The notes below the pieces were generated by a model that did no database searches, had not been told where the DNA came from, and was given only the letters and a program-made list of their open reading frames with translations. Positions 17,159 to 25,626 of a stretch of DNA of 64,000 bases are shown one piece after another. Both the position numbers and the translations under genes were made by a program. Source of the DNA: Bdellovibrionales bacterium RIFOXYD12_FULL_39_22 (GTDB lineage: Bacteria; Bdellovibrionota; Bacteriovoracia; Bacteriovoracales; Bacteriovoracaceae); the NCBI GenBank assembly GCA_001770205.1, contig MEQL01000050.1, forward strand, positions 1-64,000, written 5' to 3'. Every line of letters starts with the position of its first letter. The first letter of the stretch is position 1.

Positions 17159-18520
17159 TTAGATGGTAAAGTAGAAGGTCGCTCCTTGGCCAACTTCTGA
17201 TTCCACCCAGATATCCCCACCGAGTGAGTTTACTAGTTTTTTGCAGATTGCCAGGCCAACACCGATATGCTCATCTGATTTTAAGTGCAAAGAAGTCGAG
17301 TTTTTTTCACAACGGGTAAACAGTTGAAAAATTTTTTTGTGGCAATCAGCTGGGATTCCCACACCGTTATCAGAAACAGCAAAAAGCCAGCCAGCGTTGC
17401 GAGCAGTTGCGCTGATTTTGATTTCTCCACTTTTGTCACTTATGTATTGAATAGCATTGAGAATTAAATTTTGAAAGATTTGTTCAATTTTTTGTGAAGA
17501 GGTGCGTATGATTGGTAGCGTGTCGTAGGATATTTTAATGTGTGCGGGGCAATCGATGAATTTTAGCAGTGCTGGTAGCATAATATTCAAATTCACCAAC
17601 GAATTTGTATTATTGGCGGAAGCTCCGGCCTCGCTGTATTCCAAGATGTTATTAATTTGTTGATGCATTTTTTTTGCACGCTCGATAAGTAACTGAAAAT
17701 TGTGTCGACTTTCCTGATCAAGTTTTGCTTCGTTGTCTTCATAGATAAATTGGGCCAAGGTGGTAATTGCTCGCAAAGGTGCCTTTAGGTCGTGAGAAAC
17801 GGTATGTGCGAAGTTGGCCAGATCTTCATTGGTTTGAGTGACAGTTATTTTTTTCTCTTCGAATTTTTCTTCCAGTGAATCTTTTTTTTGCGTGAGTTGA
17901 GAGTAGGCATGTTCGTAATAAGTCAGCAACATTGTCGCCGCCACGATAAGCGAGAGAGAGGCGGTGAAAGAGTGGCCGAGAATAGACCACTGACTGTTAT
18001 TGGATAAAAAAGGATAATTTAATTTATGAAGGCCCCAAATTATGAGCGTTACCGCCAAAATTGTTTGCGCCAGAGAGTGTTTGCGATTGTTGGGAGTACT
18101 ATTTTTAAAATAAATAATCCCGAGCCAAATTAGCACTGTTCCTGCGAAAGTAAAGTTAGGAATGGTCTGCCAGAGAATATCTACGGGCAAGAAAAAACTG
18201 GCCAGTATCCACAATAAGATAAAAAAGAAAAGGTAATATACGGCAGAGGGGATTTTTTTTCCACAAAAGTAGCTTCCACCAAGTAGCAAAAAAAGTGTCG
18301 AGATATGAGCGGATATATTAGACAAGATGGCCAAGTAGTTGTTGGCCCAAAGCAAAGAAATGATCATCAGTAAATAACGCAAAGAGTGAATGGCCCATCC
18401 GATAGACATAAAGCGAAGATCTTTTTTTTCATGTTGCTGTGAAGAGAGAGAGAAGTAGACTAAGGCCAAAATGGTCGAAGATAAGAGTGCATTTATTATA
18501 GCGACGAGATGCCAATTCAT
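17159..18520 (-). CDS. Membrane histidine kinase with a multi-helix sensor
   Basis: A 453-residue sensor kinase. Residues 1-200 contain about seven hydrophobic helices and no large extracytoplasmic domain, suggesting it senses something in the membrane. A coiled coil (about 205-235) leads into HisKA with AHTVSHDLKAPLR (His243), then a HATPase domain with N box (QNLILNAIQY), G1 box (VSDNGVGIPAD) and G2 (GVGLAI). It has no receiver domain and no response regulator gene beside it, so the partner is elsewhere. It diverges from the 18572 gene, and the two starts share mirror-image leaders. Its 3' end abuts the transposase relic but the protein looks complete. Confidence 0.88.
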   Translation of the reverse strand: MNWHLVAIINALLSSTILALVYFSLSSQQHEKKDLRFMSIGWAIHSLRYLLMIISLLWANNYLAILSNISAHISTLFLLLGGSYFCGKKIPSAVYYLFFFILLWILASFFLPVDILWQTIPNFTFAGTVLIWLGIIYFKNSTPNNRKHSLAQTILAVTLIIWGLHKLNYPFLSNNSQWSILGHSFTASLSLIVAATMLLTYYEHAYSQLTQKKDSLEEKFEEKKITVTQTNEDLANFAHTVSHDLKAPLRAITTLAQFIYEDNEAKLDQESRHNFQLLIERAKKMHQQINNILEYSEAGASANNTNSLVNLNIMLPALLKFIDCPAHIKISYDTLPIIRTSSQKIEQIFQNLILNAIQYISDKSGEIKISATARNAGWLFAVSDNGVGIPADCHKKIFQLFTRCEKNSTSLHLKSDEHIGVGLAICKKLVNSLGGDIWVESEVGQGATFYFTI

Positions 18521-18521
18521 G

Positions 18522-18570
18522 GAGTAAAATTACCTCTGGACACTTATAATTAACGAAGGTAATTCTACTC
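18522..18570. promoter_or_regulatory. Mirror-image leaders of two divergent genes
   Basis: Arms GAGTAAAATTACC (18522-18534) and GGTAATTCTACTC (18558-18570) form a 13-bp inverted repeat with one mismatch, separated by 23 bp. Each arm ends one base before a start codon, so both genes begin AGGTAATT(T/C)TACTC(C/T)-ATG. The arms contain the AGG of both ribosome sites. Co-regulation by one protein, or an inverted duplication of a leader, could explain it. Confidence 0.55.
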
Positions 18571-18571
18571 T

Positions 18572-19603
18572 ATGTTGCCAAAGAGAAAAAGAGAAAATTT
18601 GGATAAGAAACAGCAAGAGGCCTTTGCTAACGAGTATAAGGGAAATCTTTTTGAATATTTGATCGGATCGTTGCTGGCCCGTTATTTTAAGATTGAATCA
18701 CTTTTTGTAAAATCCATAGAATCAACCTATCGACAACGTTTAATGAAGTATGAAGAGAATCTGCGGGCCAGTCACCCCTTGCTGCCTGCGCAATTGCAAC
18801 TTTTAGCAAAAAAGACAGTGGAATCAGTGATTGAAAAAAAAGAACTGTTACCGGCCAGAGTGGATGCTATCTTATTAACCGGTAAAATAATCTCATCACA
18901 GACGGAGGCCGTTGACGATTTACAGGAAGCAGATTTGGTATTGGTGTCGGGATCTTCTAAAATTCCCGTCAGCATAAAACTTACCAAGGATGGAGCATTT
19001 GTTAACACTAAAAGTGGGGGAGTGCGTACATTTATTGAAAAATATTTTGCTAGTTTTTCTTCGGCCGCTAAATTTCAGGAGGAACTAAATAATGTTTTAG
19101 AGAGAAGTTTTTTTGAAATGGCCCATCTTCTGCACGAGATGGCCGGCCTAGAGTTTAAAGGAAGTTTTGATGTTGAATGGCGTGAGGCCGGACTACCACT
19201 GTTGCCAGGCCAGCTGCCAGAGAAGATGAGTATGGTAGTGTTGGCATATTATAATAAGTTGACAGAGGTAATATATCGAGGGGTCAATAGCTTCTATCAG
19301 GAAGATGTCGAGAAATTTCTTTCTTGCTTGATGCCAATTGTGGGCCTGGGCAATAAACAAATGTTGCAGGTCAAATGTTTTTATAGCGGTGAGTTATATA
19401 ATTATCGACAAACAATTATTCATTCTTATGACAAGGTTTTTACGGATAACGTAGGCGGACGAGCTTTAAGGATTGATTCGCTTTCGACTGGGAGTGGCCT
19501 ATTTGAAATTGCTTTGCACGGTATGCGCTTACAGATTCGAGTTAAGCCCATGAATCAATTTGTGCAACCATCTTTGAAGGTGAATTGTTCCGTGAGGTAC
19601 TAA
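18572..19603 (+). CDS. Hypothetical protein with possible PD-(D/E)XK nuclease-like core
   Basis: A 343-residue soluble protein with a basic N-terminus (MLPKRKRENLDKKQQ). Residues of about 23-37 (GNLFEYLIGSLLARYF) form an amphipathic helix with Glu. Residues of about 120-150 read EADLVLVSGSSKIPVSIKLT, a beta strand with Asp followed some 13 residues later by S-x-K. The order E...D...(E/S)xK resembles the PD-(D/E)XK fold of restriction and repair nucleases, but the second acidic residue is replaced by Ser and I cannot name a family. No methyltransferase gene is adjacent. The start is ATG with a weak GAAGG site 12 nt upstream. Confidence 0.5.
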   Translation: MLPKRKRENLDKKQQEAFANEYKGNLFEYLIGSLLARYFKIESLFVKSIESTYRQRLMKYEENLRASHPLLPAQLQLLAKKTVESVIEKKELLPARVDAILLTGKIISSQTEAVDDLQEADLVLVSGSSKIPVSIKLTKDGAFVNTKSGGVRTFIEKYFASFSSAAKFQEELNNVLERSFFEMAHLLHEMAGLEFKGSFDVEWREAGLPLLPGQLPEKMSMVVLAYYNKLTEVIYRGVNSFYQEDVEKFLSCLMPIVGLGNKQMLQVKCFYSGELYNYRQTIIHSYDKVFTDNVGGRALRIDSLSTGSGLFEIALHGMRLQIRVKPMNQFVQPSLKVNCSVRY

Positions 19604-19703
19604 ATTATGGTTAATTAGTTATCCCTCTCTCTACGACCTTGTCGGAGTAGCTTTAAATCCATACGAAAAATAACATCTTTAAAATCTAAAATTACTTCAC
19701 TAG

Positions 19704-22100
19704 ATGCTTGACTTCACTTCTGTAGGAAGAATAGGATTATACAGAGATCACTTAATATTTATTGCGTTGATTTGGGTATTCAATTTGAAAAAGGATCTTT
19801 TAAAGAATATCTCCATTGCCGTTGTCTGTGCACTGGTGGCGTCAATAATCCTCCTTATTGCAGTTGACTCTTATCTAATAAATCAGGCCGAAAAGAATAT
19901 AGAAAATTTATTACTTTCACATAAAGGAATTCACCAGTATGTGCAGCAAGATTTAATTCCATCTTTGGCCAAATATAAGAAAGGAAAAAAAATAGTTGAA
20001 GATTTTTATGCCCCAGAACTTTTTTCATCTTCTTATATAGTTCGCATGCAACACCAATACTATAACCAAGAATTAAAAAATATAGGCCACTCGGAGTTAT
20101 ATTACAAAATGGCCGCCAAGAATCCACGCAATGCAGTTAATCAGGCCTCGGAAATGGAGGTTGCCTTAATTGATAAATTTAATCGTGATCGTTCGCTAAA
20201 ACGTTATAGCGATGTGATAAAAGTTAACGGGGCTCGCTTTCTCTACACTGCCATTCCGTTTCTAGAAAATAAAGAGCAGTGTCTTAATTGTCACGGCAAG
20301 AGAGAGGCCGCACCACGAGATTTGCAGGCAAGATATGCCGATAGCGGAGGATGGGAAGAGAAATTAGGAGAGATTCGTGCGATTACTTCAATTATGGCCC
20401 CTCTTGAATATGACCGACATAACTTTTCCCTTTTTATATTCCTCTTTTCTGCGGGAACAGGGATTTTTGCGTTAGCGATGTTGGCACTTTTTAATCGACA
20501 ACTTAGTCAGGAAGTTAGTCAGGCCGTTGATCAGATAAAGGACGATGAAAAAAAATTCCGAAATTTTTTAGATTCTACTGCTAGTGCACCGTGGGAGTTA
20601 GATCTTGGGAGCGGCAAGTTTACCATGATGGGAGCGCAAATTGAAGTGATGTTGGGATATCCGACATCATCTTGGAAGCATATGGACGACTGGACTGGCC
20701 ATTTACATCCTGAAGATCGAGAGGGAGCTTTGGCATTTTGCAAAATGGAGACGGCCGCCGGAAGAGATCATGATTTTATTTATCGAATGATTAACCAAAA
20801 TGGTTCTGTGCGCTGGATTAGAGATATTGTTTCGGTGGTTAGTGGAAAAGATAAAATACCTAGTAAGCTAGTTGGCTTCATGCAAGATATTACCGCTCAA
20901 AAAGAGTTAGAGGCAGATAAAGAGAGATTAACGGCGCAATTGGTACACACGCAAAAATTGGAGGCCATTGGTACCTTGGCCGGAGGTATTGCTCACGATT
21001 TTAATAATATCCTAAGCGTTATTTTAGGCCATGCAGATTTGGCCAAAATGGATGTTCCTCGCCATAGCAACGCTTTAAATTCAATTGAGCAAATTAGAGT
21101 GGCCGGGAAGAGAGCGGCCGATTTAGTGCGACAAATTTTAACTTTTAGTCGACAATCTTCAACCGAGAAAAAACTTTTTAATCCTTCCTCCATAATCAAG
21201 GAGGCACTAAAAATGTTGAGGGCATCTATTCCTTCGACAATAGATATCGTGGTGGATATTAACCCAAATTGTGGCCTTATCAATGCCAATCCCACTCAGT
21301 TACATCAGGTGGTAATGAACGTTTGTACAAATGCTTTTCATGCCATGGAAAAAAAAGGTGGGATACTTAGAGTTGAGTTTCATCTTGCAGATGATAATTT
21401 GATTGAACGATTGAAAAAAAATAGCGCCTTGCTTCCGGGTAAATATTTAGAAATTTTGGTCTCAGATACCGGACATGGGATTAGGCCAGAAATTATTCAC
21501 AAGATTTTTGATCCTTTTTTTACAACTAAAGAACAGGGGAAGGGAACCGGCCTGGGACTCTCTTCCGCCTACGGAATAATTAAAGATTTAGGTGGGATGG
21601 TAACTGTAGAGAGTGAAGTAGATAAGGGAAGCTCCTTTCACATTTTGATACCAATTTGTAATTCTGCGGAGCAAGTTGAGGCAAGTGAGCAGGAGGCAGA
21701 GCTTCCTCGCGGAAATGAGCGCTTACTGTTTGTTGATGATGAGCCACTTTTGCTGGAAATGGGAAAATCTATTTTGGAGAGATTTGGCTATTCAGTGACG
21801 GCATGTCAATGTGGGTTGGAGGCGTTAGAGTTATTTATAAAGAGGCCTGCTGATTTTGACCTAGTAATTACCGATCAAACAATGCCAGGGATGACGGGAT
21901 TTGAATTGGCCGAGCGGATAATAAAAATCAATTCTCAAGTTCCCATCATTCTTTGCACTGGCCATAGCGAAGGCCTTACTCGCGAACTTACAAAACGTCA
22001 CGGTATAGTAGAGTTTGCTCTTAAACCACTTACTCGGGAGATGTTGGCAAAATTAGTGCGAGAAGCATTAGATAGCAAAAACGCCGGCCGTCCTGGGTAA
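19704..22100 (+). CDS. Hybrid histidine kinase with haem-type periplasmic sensor, PAS and receiver
   Basis: A 798-residue kinase; ATG 19704 lacks a clear ribosome site and a start nearer TTG 19785 is possible. One membrane helix (about 35-56) precedes a periplasmic Tll0287/DUF3365-like domain containing CLNCH at residues 193-197, the c-type haem attachment pattern. A second helix (about 241-262), a PAS domain (about 285-400, with WIRDIV and GFMQDIT), HisKA (IAHDFNNILSV, His431), HATPase (DTGHGIRPE, GTGLGLSS) and a C-terminal receiver (VDDEP, VITDQTMPG) follow. The haem motif suggests redox or gas sensing. The 3' end overlaps the convergent amidohydrolase gene by 33 bp. Confidence 0.88.
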   Translation: MLDFTSVGRIGLYRDHLIFIALIWVFNLKKDLLKNISIAVVCALVASIILLIAVDSYLINQAEKNIENLLLSHKGIHQYVQQDLIPSLAKYKKGKKIVEDFYAPELFSSSYIVRMQHQYYNQELKNIGHSELYYKMAAKNPRNAVNQASEMEVALIDKFNRDRSLKRYSDVIKVNGARFLYTAIPFLENKEQCLNCHGKREAAPRDLQARYADSGGWEEKLGEIRAITSIMAPLEYDRHNFSLFIFLFSAGTGIFALAMLALFNRQLSQEVSQAVDQIKDDEKKFRNFLDSTASAPWELDLGSGKFTMMGAQIEVMLGYPTSSWKHMDDWTGHLHPEDREGALAFCKMETAAGRDHDFIYRMINQNGSVRWIRDIVSVVSGKDKIPSKLVGFMQDITAQKELEADKERLTAQLVHTQKLEAIGTLAGGIAHDFNNILSVILGHADLAKMDVPRHSNALNSIEQIRVAGKRAADLVRQILTFSRQSSTEKKLFNPSSIIKEALKMLRASIPSTIDIVVDINPNCGLINANPTQLHQVVMNVCTNAFHAMEKKGGILRVEFHLADDNLIERLKKNSALLPGKYLEILVSDTGHGIRPEIIHKIFDPFFTTKEQGKGTGLGLSSAYGIIKDLGGMVTVESEVDKGSSFHILIPICNSAEQVEASEQEAELPRGNERLLFVDDEPLLLEMGKSILERFGYSVTACQCGLEALELFIKRPADFDLVITDQTMPGMTGFELAERIIKINSQVPIILCTGHSEGLTRELTKRHGIVEFALKPLTREMLAKLVREALDSKNAGRPG

Positions 22101-23468
22101 ATAACGGCCTCTTCCTTTTTGTATTCGACATTGACCTTGTACGACGGCCAACTGGCCCTGGGCCACAATGGTGTGACACTTTCCAGTAACATTTACTCCT
22201 TCATAGGGAGAGTAGTCACAGAGAGAATGTAGATTTTTATAAGTTATAGTGTGTTTTTTTTCTGGATCAAAAATAACCAGATCCGCATCAGCGCCTCTGG
22301 CAATAAGGCCTTTTTTTGGATAGAGTCCAAAAATTTTTGCCGGATTAGAAGAGGTTAGTTGTACAAAACGAGAAAGAGGCATGTTGCGTTTGATCACTCC
22401 TTCAGAAAATAAAAGTTCCATTCGATTTTCTACTCCCGGAATGCCGTTGGGAATTTGGGTGAAATTATTAATTCCACGCCTTTTATCTTTTAACCAAAAG
22501 GGGCAATGATCGGTGGCCACCGTAGAAATCGTGCCTTCTTCTAAACCTTGCCATAATCCGACACAATCGGCAGGAGAACGCAGCGGTGGACTTAGAATGT
22601 ATTTTGCCGCTTCATCAAAAGTTTGCTTTGAATAGTGAGAGTTGTCTAATAGCAGATATTGTGGACATGTTTCGGCCAGGAGAGGAATGCCCAATTTTTT
22701 TGCCGCTGCTATTTTGGCCAATCCTTCTTGTGAACTGAGATGAACTATATAGCAGGGGACTTGGTATTTATGAGATAAATTAATTGCCTTTTCAATTGCG
22801 GTAACTTCTGCAGCAATTGGGCGTGAGAGATGGTGAAATTGAGGCCCACTCATTTGGCCTTTGATAAGTTGTTTGATGTTTTCGTTGATAGTCTCTCCCA
22901 CTTCAGCGTGTAGCGTGATAAGAAATCCTAGTTTGGCAGATAGTGCAAAAAGTGTCGAAAATTCTTCTAGCGTTAGTCGCATGTTATCGTAGGCCATAAA
23001 GGTTTTAAAGGAAGTCACCCCTTCTTTCATTAGGTGTATAATCTCTTCTTCCGTAGATGAGTCGATTTGCGTTAGAGAAACATGAAAGGCGTAATCAATA
23101 TGGCAGTTATTTTTTGCTAACTTCATCCAGTGCTCGAAAGCGGAAATAGCGGTTTCTCCTTTGGTTTGATTGGCAAAATCAATAAGGGTGGTGGTTCCAC
23201 CGTGAAGTGCTGCCAGCGTACCGCTCTCAAAAGAGTCGGATGCTGTAAAATCTTTTATGGGAAGATCCAAATGCGTATGAACATCCACTCCTCCTGGGAA
23301 GAGGTACATATTGCGAGCGTCGATTATTTGGGTTTGGGCGGTTGCTAAATTTTTGGCATTTGCTCCCACTTCGCAAATTATGCCATTTTCGATAAATAGA
23401 TCACTGGCCATAAAATTGACACTGTCGCTGTTTACAATTTTACCATTGGTGATAAGAAGGGATTCCAT
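22068..23468 (-). CDS. Dihydropyrimidinase/hydantoinase-type cyclic amidohydrolase
   Basis: A 466-residue member of the amidohydrolase superfamily that opens cyclic ureides such as dihydropyrimidines, hydantoin or allantoin. The metal ligands are present: DVHTHLD (His64, His66), Lys155 in SFKTFMAYD (the carbamylated bridge), His187 (LHAEVGE), His243 (VHLSS) and Asp320 (ATDHCPF). GVENRMELL and the SSNPAKIFGLYPKKG segment fit the D-hydantoinase/dihydropyrimidinase group better than dihydroorotase. Length matches the family. No other pyrimidine- or purine-catabolic gene is nearby, so the substrate is open. Its 3' end overlaps the hybrid kinase gene tail-to-tail. Confidence 0.85.
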   Translation of the reverse strand: MESLLITNGKIVNSDSVNFMASDLFIENGIICEVGANAKNLATAQTQIIDARNMYLFPGGVDVHTHLDLPIKDFTASDSFESGTLAALHGGTTTLIDFANQTKGETAISAFEHWMKLAKNNCHIDYAFHVSLTQIDSSTEEEIIHLMKEGVTSFKTFMAYDNMRLTLEEFSTLFALSAKLGFLITLHAEVGETINENIKQLIKGQMSGPQFHHLSRPIAAEVTAIEKAINLSHKYQVPCYIVHLSSQEGLAKIAAAKKLGIPLLAETCPQYLLLDNSHYSKQTFDEAAKYILSPPLRSPADCVGLWQGLEEGTISTVATDHCPFWLKDKRRGINNFTQIPNGIPGVENRMELLFSEGVIKRNMPLSRFVQLTSSNPAKIFGLYPKKGLIARGADADLVIFDPEKKHTITYKNLHSLCDYSPYEGVNVTGKCHTIVAQGQLAVVQGQCRIQKGRGRYLPRTAGVFAI

Positions 23469-23629
23469 AAGTTGTACTCCGAAATTGGTAGAGGGGGGGA
23501 TATCTCTCTTTTTGTTTTATATTATCCCAAAATTGAAACAATTCAAATGAACTATTCATACAATCGATTGCTACAATCGAGAAAACATTTGTTCCCAGCG
23601 TTTTGTTCCTGGGAGGTGGGGGAGGCGTA

Positions 23630-24079
23630 ATGAATTTTTTAACTCAAAGTGCCTTGACAGTTGTATCGTTTGTTATTTTTTTGTTTCCACTAACTTCTGT
23701 GGCCATTTGCCGAATCGAGATGCGTGATACCATTTTTGAGGGAGAAGTCGATCGAAATGTATCGGTAGTGGAGGTTCGAAAAGTCTCCGCTCCTGGCGAT
23801 CGTCTTACGAGTTACGTCGTGAAGGATAAGTCAAGTTTAGTGGATGAGTGGAGCGAATCGGTCAGTATCACTAACGATAGTGTTAGGGAAATTGTTTTTG
23901 ATTCAGATCACATAGATGTCTACACCGTTCCCTATAACGTTGATCAACTGCTTAATAGGTATCAGATGGAGGATTCGGGGACAGTGTCATTTAAGGTGGC
24001 GCGCGGATCTTCCTGTTCGACGCTAGAGAAATCTTTAGCTTATTTTTTTGTGGTAGAACTTTTTTATCGGGATATGTGA
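23630..24079 (+). CDS. Small secreted hypothetical protein
   Basis: A 149-residue protein with a signal peptide (MNFLTQSALTVVSFVIFLFP, cleavage near SVA-I). ATG 23630 follows a GGAGG site; an in-frame TTG at 23603 lies inside that purine run and is unlikely. The mature domain is acidic and beta-rich with two cysteines (AIC, SSC). No family is recognised. It is followed 35 bp later by the truncated receiver-domain gene. A short hairpin, CCCAG/CTGGG, lies just before the ribosome site. Confidence 0.6.
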   Translation: MNFLTQSALTVVSFVIFLFPLTSVAICRIEMRDTIFEGEVDRNVSVVEVRKVSAPGDRLTSYVVKDKSSLVDEWSESVSITNDSVREIVFDSDHIDVYTVPYNVDQLLNRYQMEDSGTVSFKVARGSSCSTLEKSLAYFFVVELFYRDM

Positions 24080-24114
24080 TTAAAAAATGTGATCTGAAAG
24101 AGGAGCGTGGTTGT

Positions 24115-24339
24115 ATGAGTAGAAGTTTTCCGAAAGTGTTGGTGGTAGATGATGATCCGAATATTCTGGCCGTAGTTCCTAGGTATCTGTTGCCGCAAGG
24201 AATCAAGACGGAAGTGGCCACTCAGATTGTTGATCTTTGTGACTGTTTTGTGGATAAGATTCGTCTTAAAAATAGTTTGGCCCAGGCAACTTTTAAGGCC
24301 ATTGAGCGTTTTGCTTCAGAGAACCGATTGGCCGCTTGA
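24115..24339 (+). pseudogene. Truncated response-regulator receiver domain
   Basis: A 74-residue frame starting at ATG 24115 behind GAGGAG, preferred over GTG 24076. It opens exactly like a receiver domain (PKVLVVDDDPNILAVVPRYL) but ends at about 74 residues, against about 120 for the family. The strand with the phospho-accepting Asp and the Thr/Lys switch residues are missing. The C-terminal half (CDCFVDKIRLKNSLAQATF onward) does not match a receiver and may come from a deletion junction. It may be a degenerate regulator, or a small protein that cannot be phosphorylated. It lies just upstream of the efflux genes. Confidence 0.5.
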
Positions 24340-24370
24340 TAATTGGCGGTAAATATGTTCACATACCTTC

Positions 24371-25612
24371 ATGTTTAGATTTATGATTTTTCTTCAGATC
24401 ACTTTGTTGACGGCCTCGGCCAGTTTATTGGCGCAGCTGACAACTCTTCCAGAACTTTATAAAAAAGCAGCAACCTCCGCAGCAACTATTGCAATGAGTG
24501 AGAGTCGAATAGCACAAAAAGATGCTAAGCTGGAGCAAATAAAAGGCGAATATTTGCCAATGGTTTCTTTGGCAACCAATTATGCGATAGAAGATGGTGC
24601 CCATCAGGGAAAGATTGCGCTCTCTCAGTCGCTTTATAATGGTGGAAAAAGTTTAGCTTCGTGGCAGATAGTAAAAATTGAAAAAAAATTAGAAGAGTAT
24701 AATTTTTTGAAAGCGCAAGTAAAACTCTATTTAGAAGTTGCCACTGCCTTTTTCAAATATCACTCTGCCGGGCAAGATATGATAAATTTACAGGCCTCAA
24801 TTGAGCTTACTAATAAACGTTTAATGGAACTCAAGCAGCGTCGTGCCATTGGGCGATCTCGCCAAGGTGAAGTTTTAATGGCCGAATCTCAATTATATAT
24901 TGCGAAGTCTCAGATCTCTCTTGCACAGGGACAGCAGGGCGAGGCCCAGCGGGCCTTGCAATTACTAACGAATATATCTTCCGATGAACTTACTATGGGA
25001 GGAAGTTTTTCAGAGAAATTGGAAGAGGTAAAAGACGTAGAGGAATATTTATCGAAGATCGATGCTCATCCAGAGGTCGTGGCGCAAACGCTAGATTATG
25101 AATTGAAAATTAAGGCCCAAAGCAAGGTGCAAAAAGGGCATTATCCGAAAGTCGATTTAATTGGAAATTATTATCTCTGGCGCAGTGATACTTCTGGCGG
25201 GGTAACTAGTGGCAATGATGATTGGGATTTGTCCCTGGGTATTTCATTGCCGCTTTACAGTGGAGGGACGACTGCGGCGCAAGTTAAGGAGACCTCCGCA
25301 CAGGCGGTAGAAAGTAAGTGGCAATTAGAAGAGACAAAAAAGGTACTTCGTTTTAATATAAAAAATCGCTATGAGAGTCTAAAAAATTTGCGACAGCAAT
25401 TATTGTTATTAGAGCAAGCGCTATTGGCCGCGGAGAAAAATTATAAAGAGCAAGAACGAGATTATCACCATTCGCTCGTTACTACGCTGGAACTGTTACA
25501 GGCGGTGAATAGTTATCAAGAGGCCAAGCGTTCCATGGATAAAATGAAATTTCAAACGTTCTTGGCATTAGAGGAATTGAAGGCCGCGGCCTTTGAAATT
25601 CCCCAGTTTTGA
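24371..25612 (+). CDS. TolC-like outer-membrane efflux protein
   Basis: A 413-residue protein with a signal peptide (about 1-22, ending SLLAQ) and two OEP repeats of long coiled helices with short strands, the TolC/NodT plan. Features include the YLPMVSLATNY and YPKVDLIGNYYLW strand regions and GISLPLYSGGTTAAQVKE, typical of the second repeat. It would form a trimeric channel through the outer membrane. The stop overlaps the region just before the RND gene, indicating one transcript. No good ribosome site is visible before the ATG, so translation may start weakly or elsewhere. Confidence 0.85.
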   Translation: MFRFMIFLQITLLTASASLLAQLTTLPELYKKAATSAATIAMSESRIAQKDAKLEQIKGEYLPMVSLATNYAIEDGAHQGKIALSQSLYNGGKSLASWQIVKIEKKLEEYNFLKAQVKLYLEVATAFFKYHSAGQDMINLQASIELTNKRLMELKQRRAIGRSRQGEVLMAESQLYIAKSQISLAQGQQGEAQRALQLLTNISSDELTMGGSFSEKLEEVKDVEEYLSKIDAHPEVVAQTLDYELKIKAQSKVQKGHYPKVDLIGNYYLWRSDTSGGVTSGNDDWDLSLGISLPLYSGGTTAAQVKETSAQAVESKWQLEETKKVLRFNIKNRYESLKNLRQQLLLLEQALLAAEKNYKEQERDYHHSLVTTLELLQAVNSYQEAKRSMDKMKFQTFLALEELKAAAFEIPQF

Positions 25613-25626
25613 TTTGGAGTCTAAAA

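Noticed and set aside
19620-19660. Hairpin CTACGAC...GTCGGAGTAG as a terminator
   Set aside because: Imperfect stem with a bulge and no T run.
23560-23580. Palindrome CGATTG-CTA-CAATCG as an operator
   Set aside because: Six-bp arms occur often by chance and nothing else supports it.
24076-24114. GTG start giving a longer receiver-domain protein
   Set aside because: The added residues do not match the receiver family and GAGGAG precedes the later ATG.
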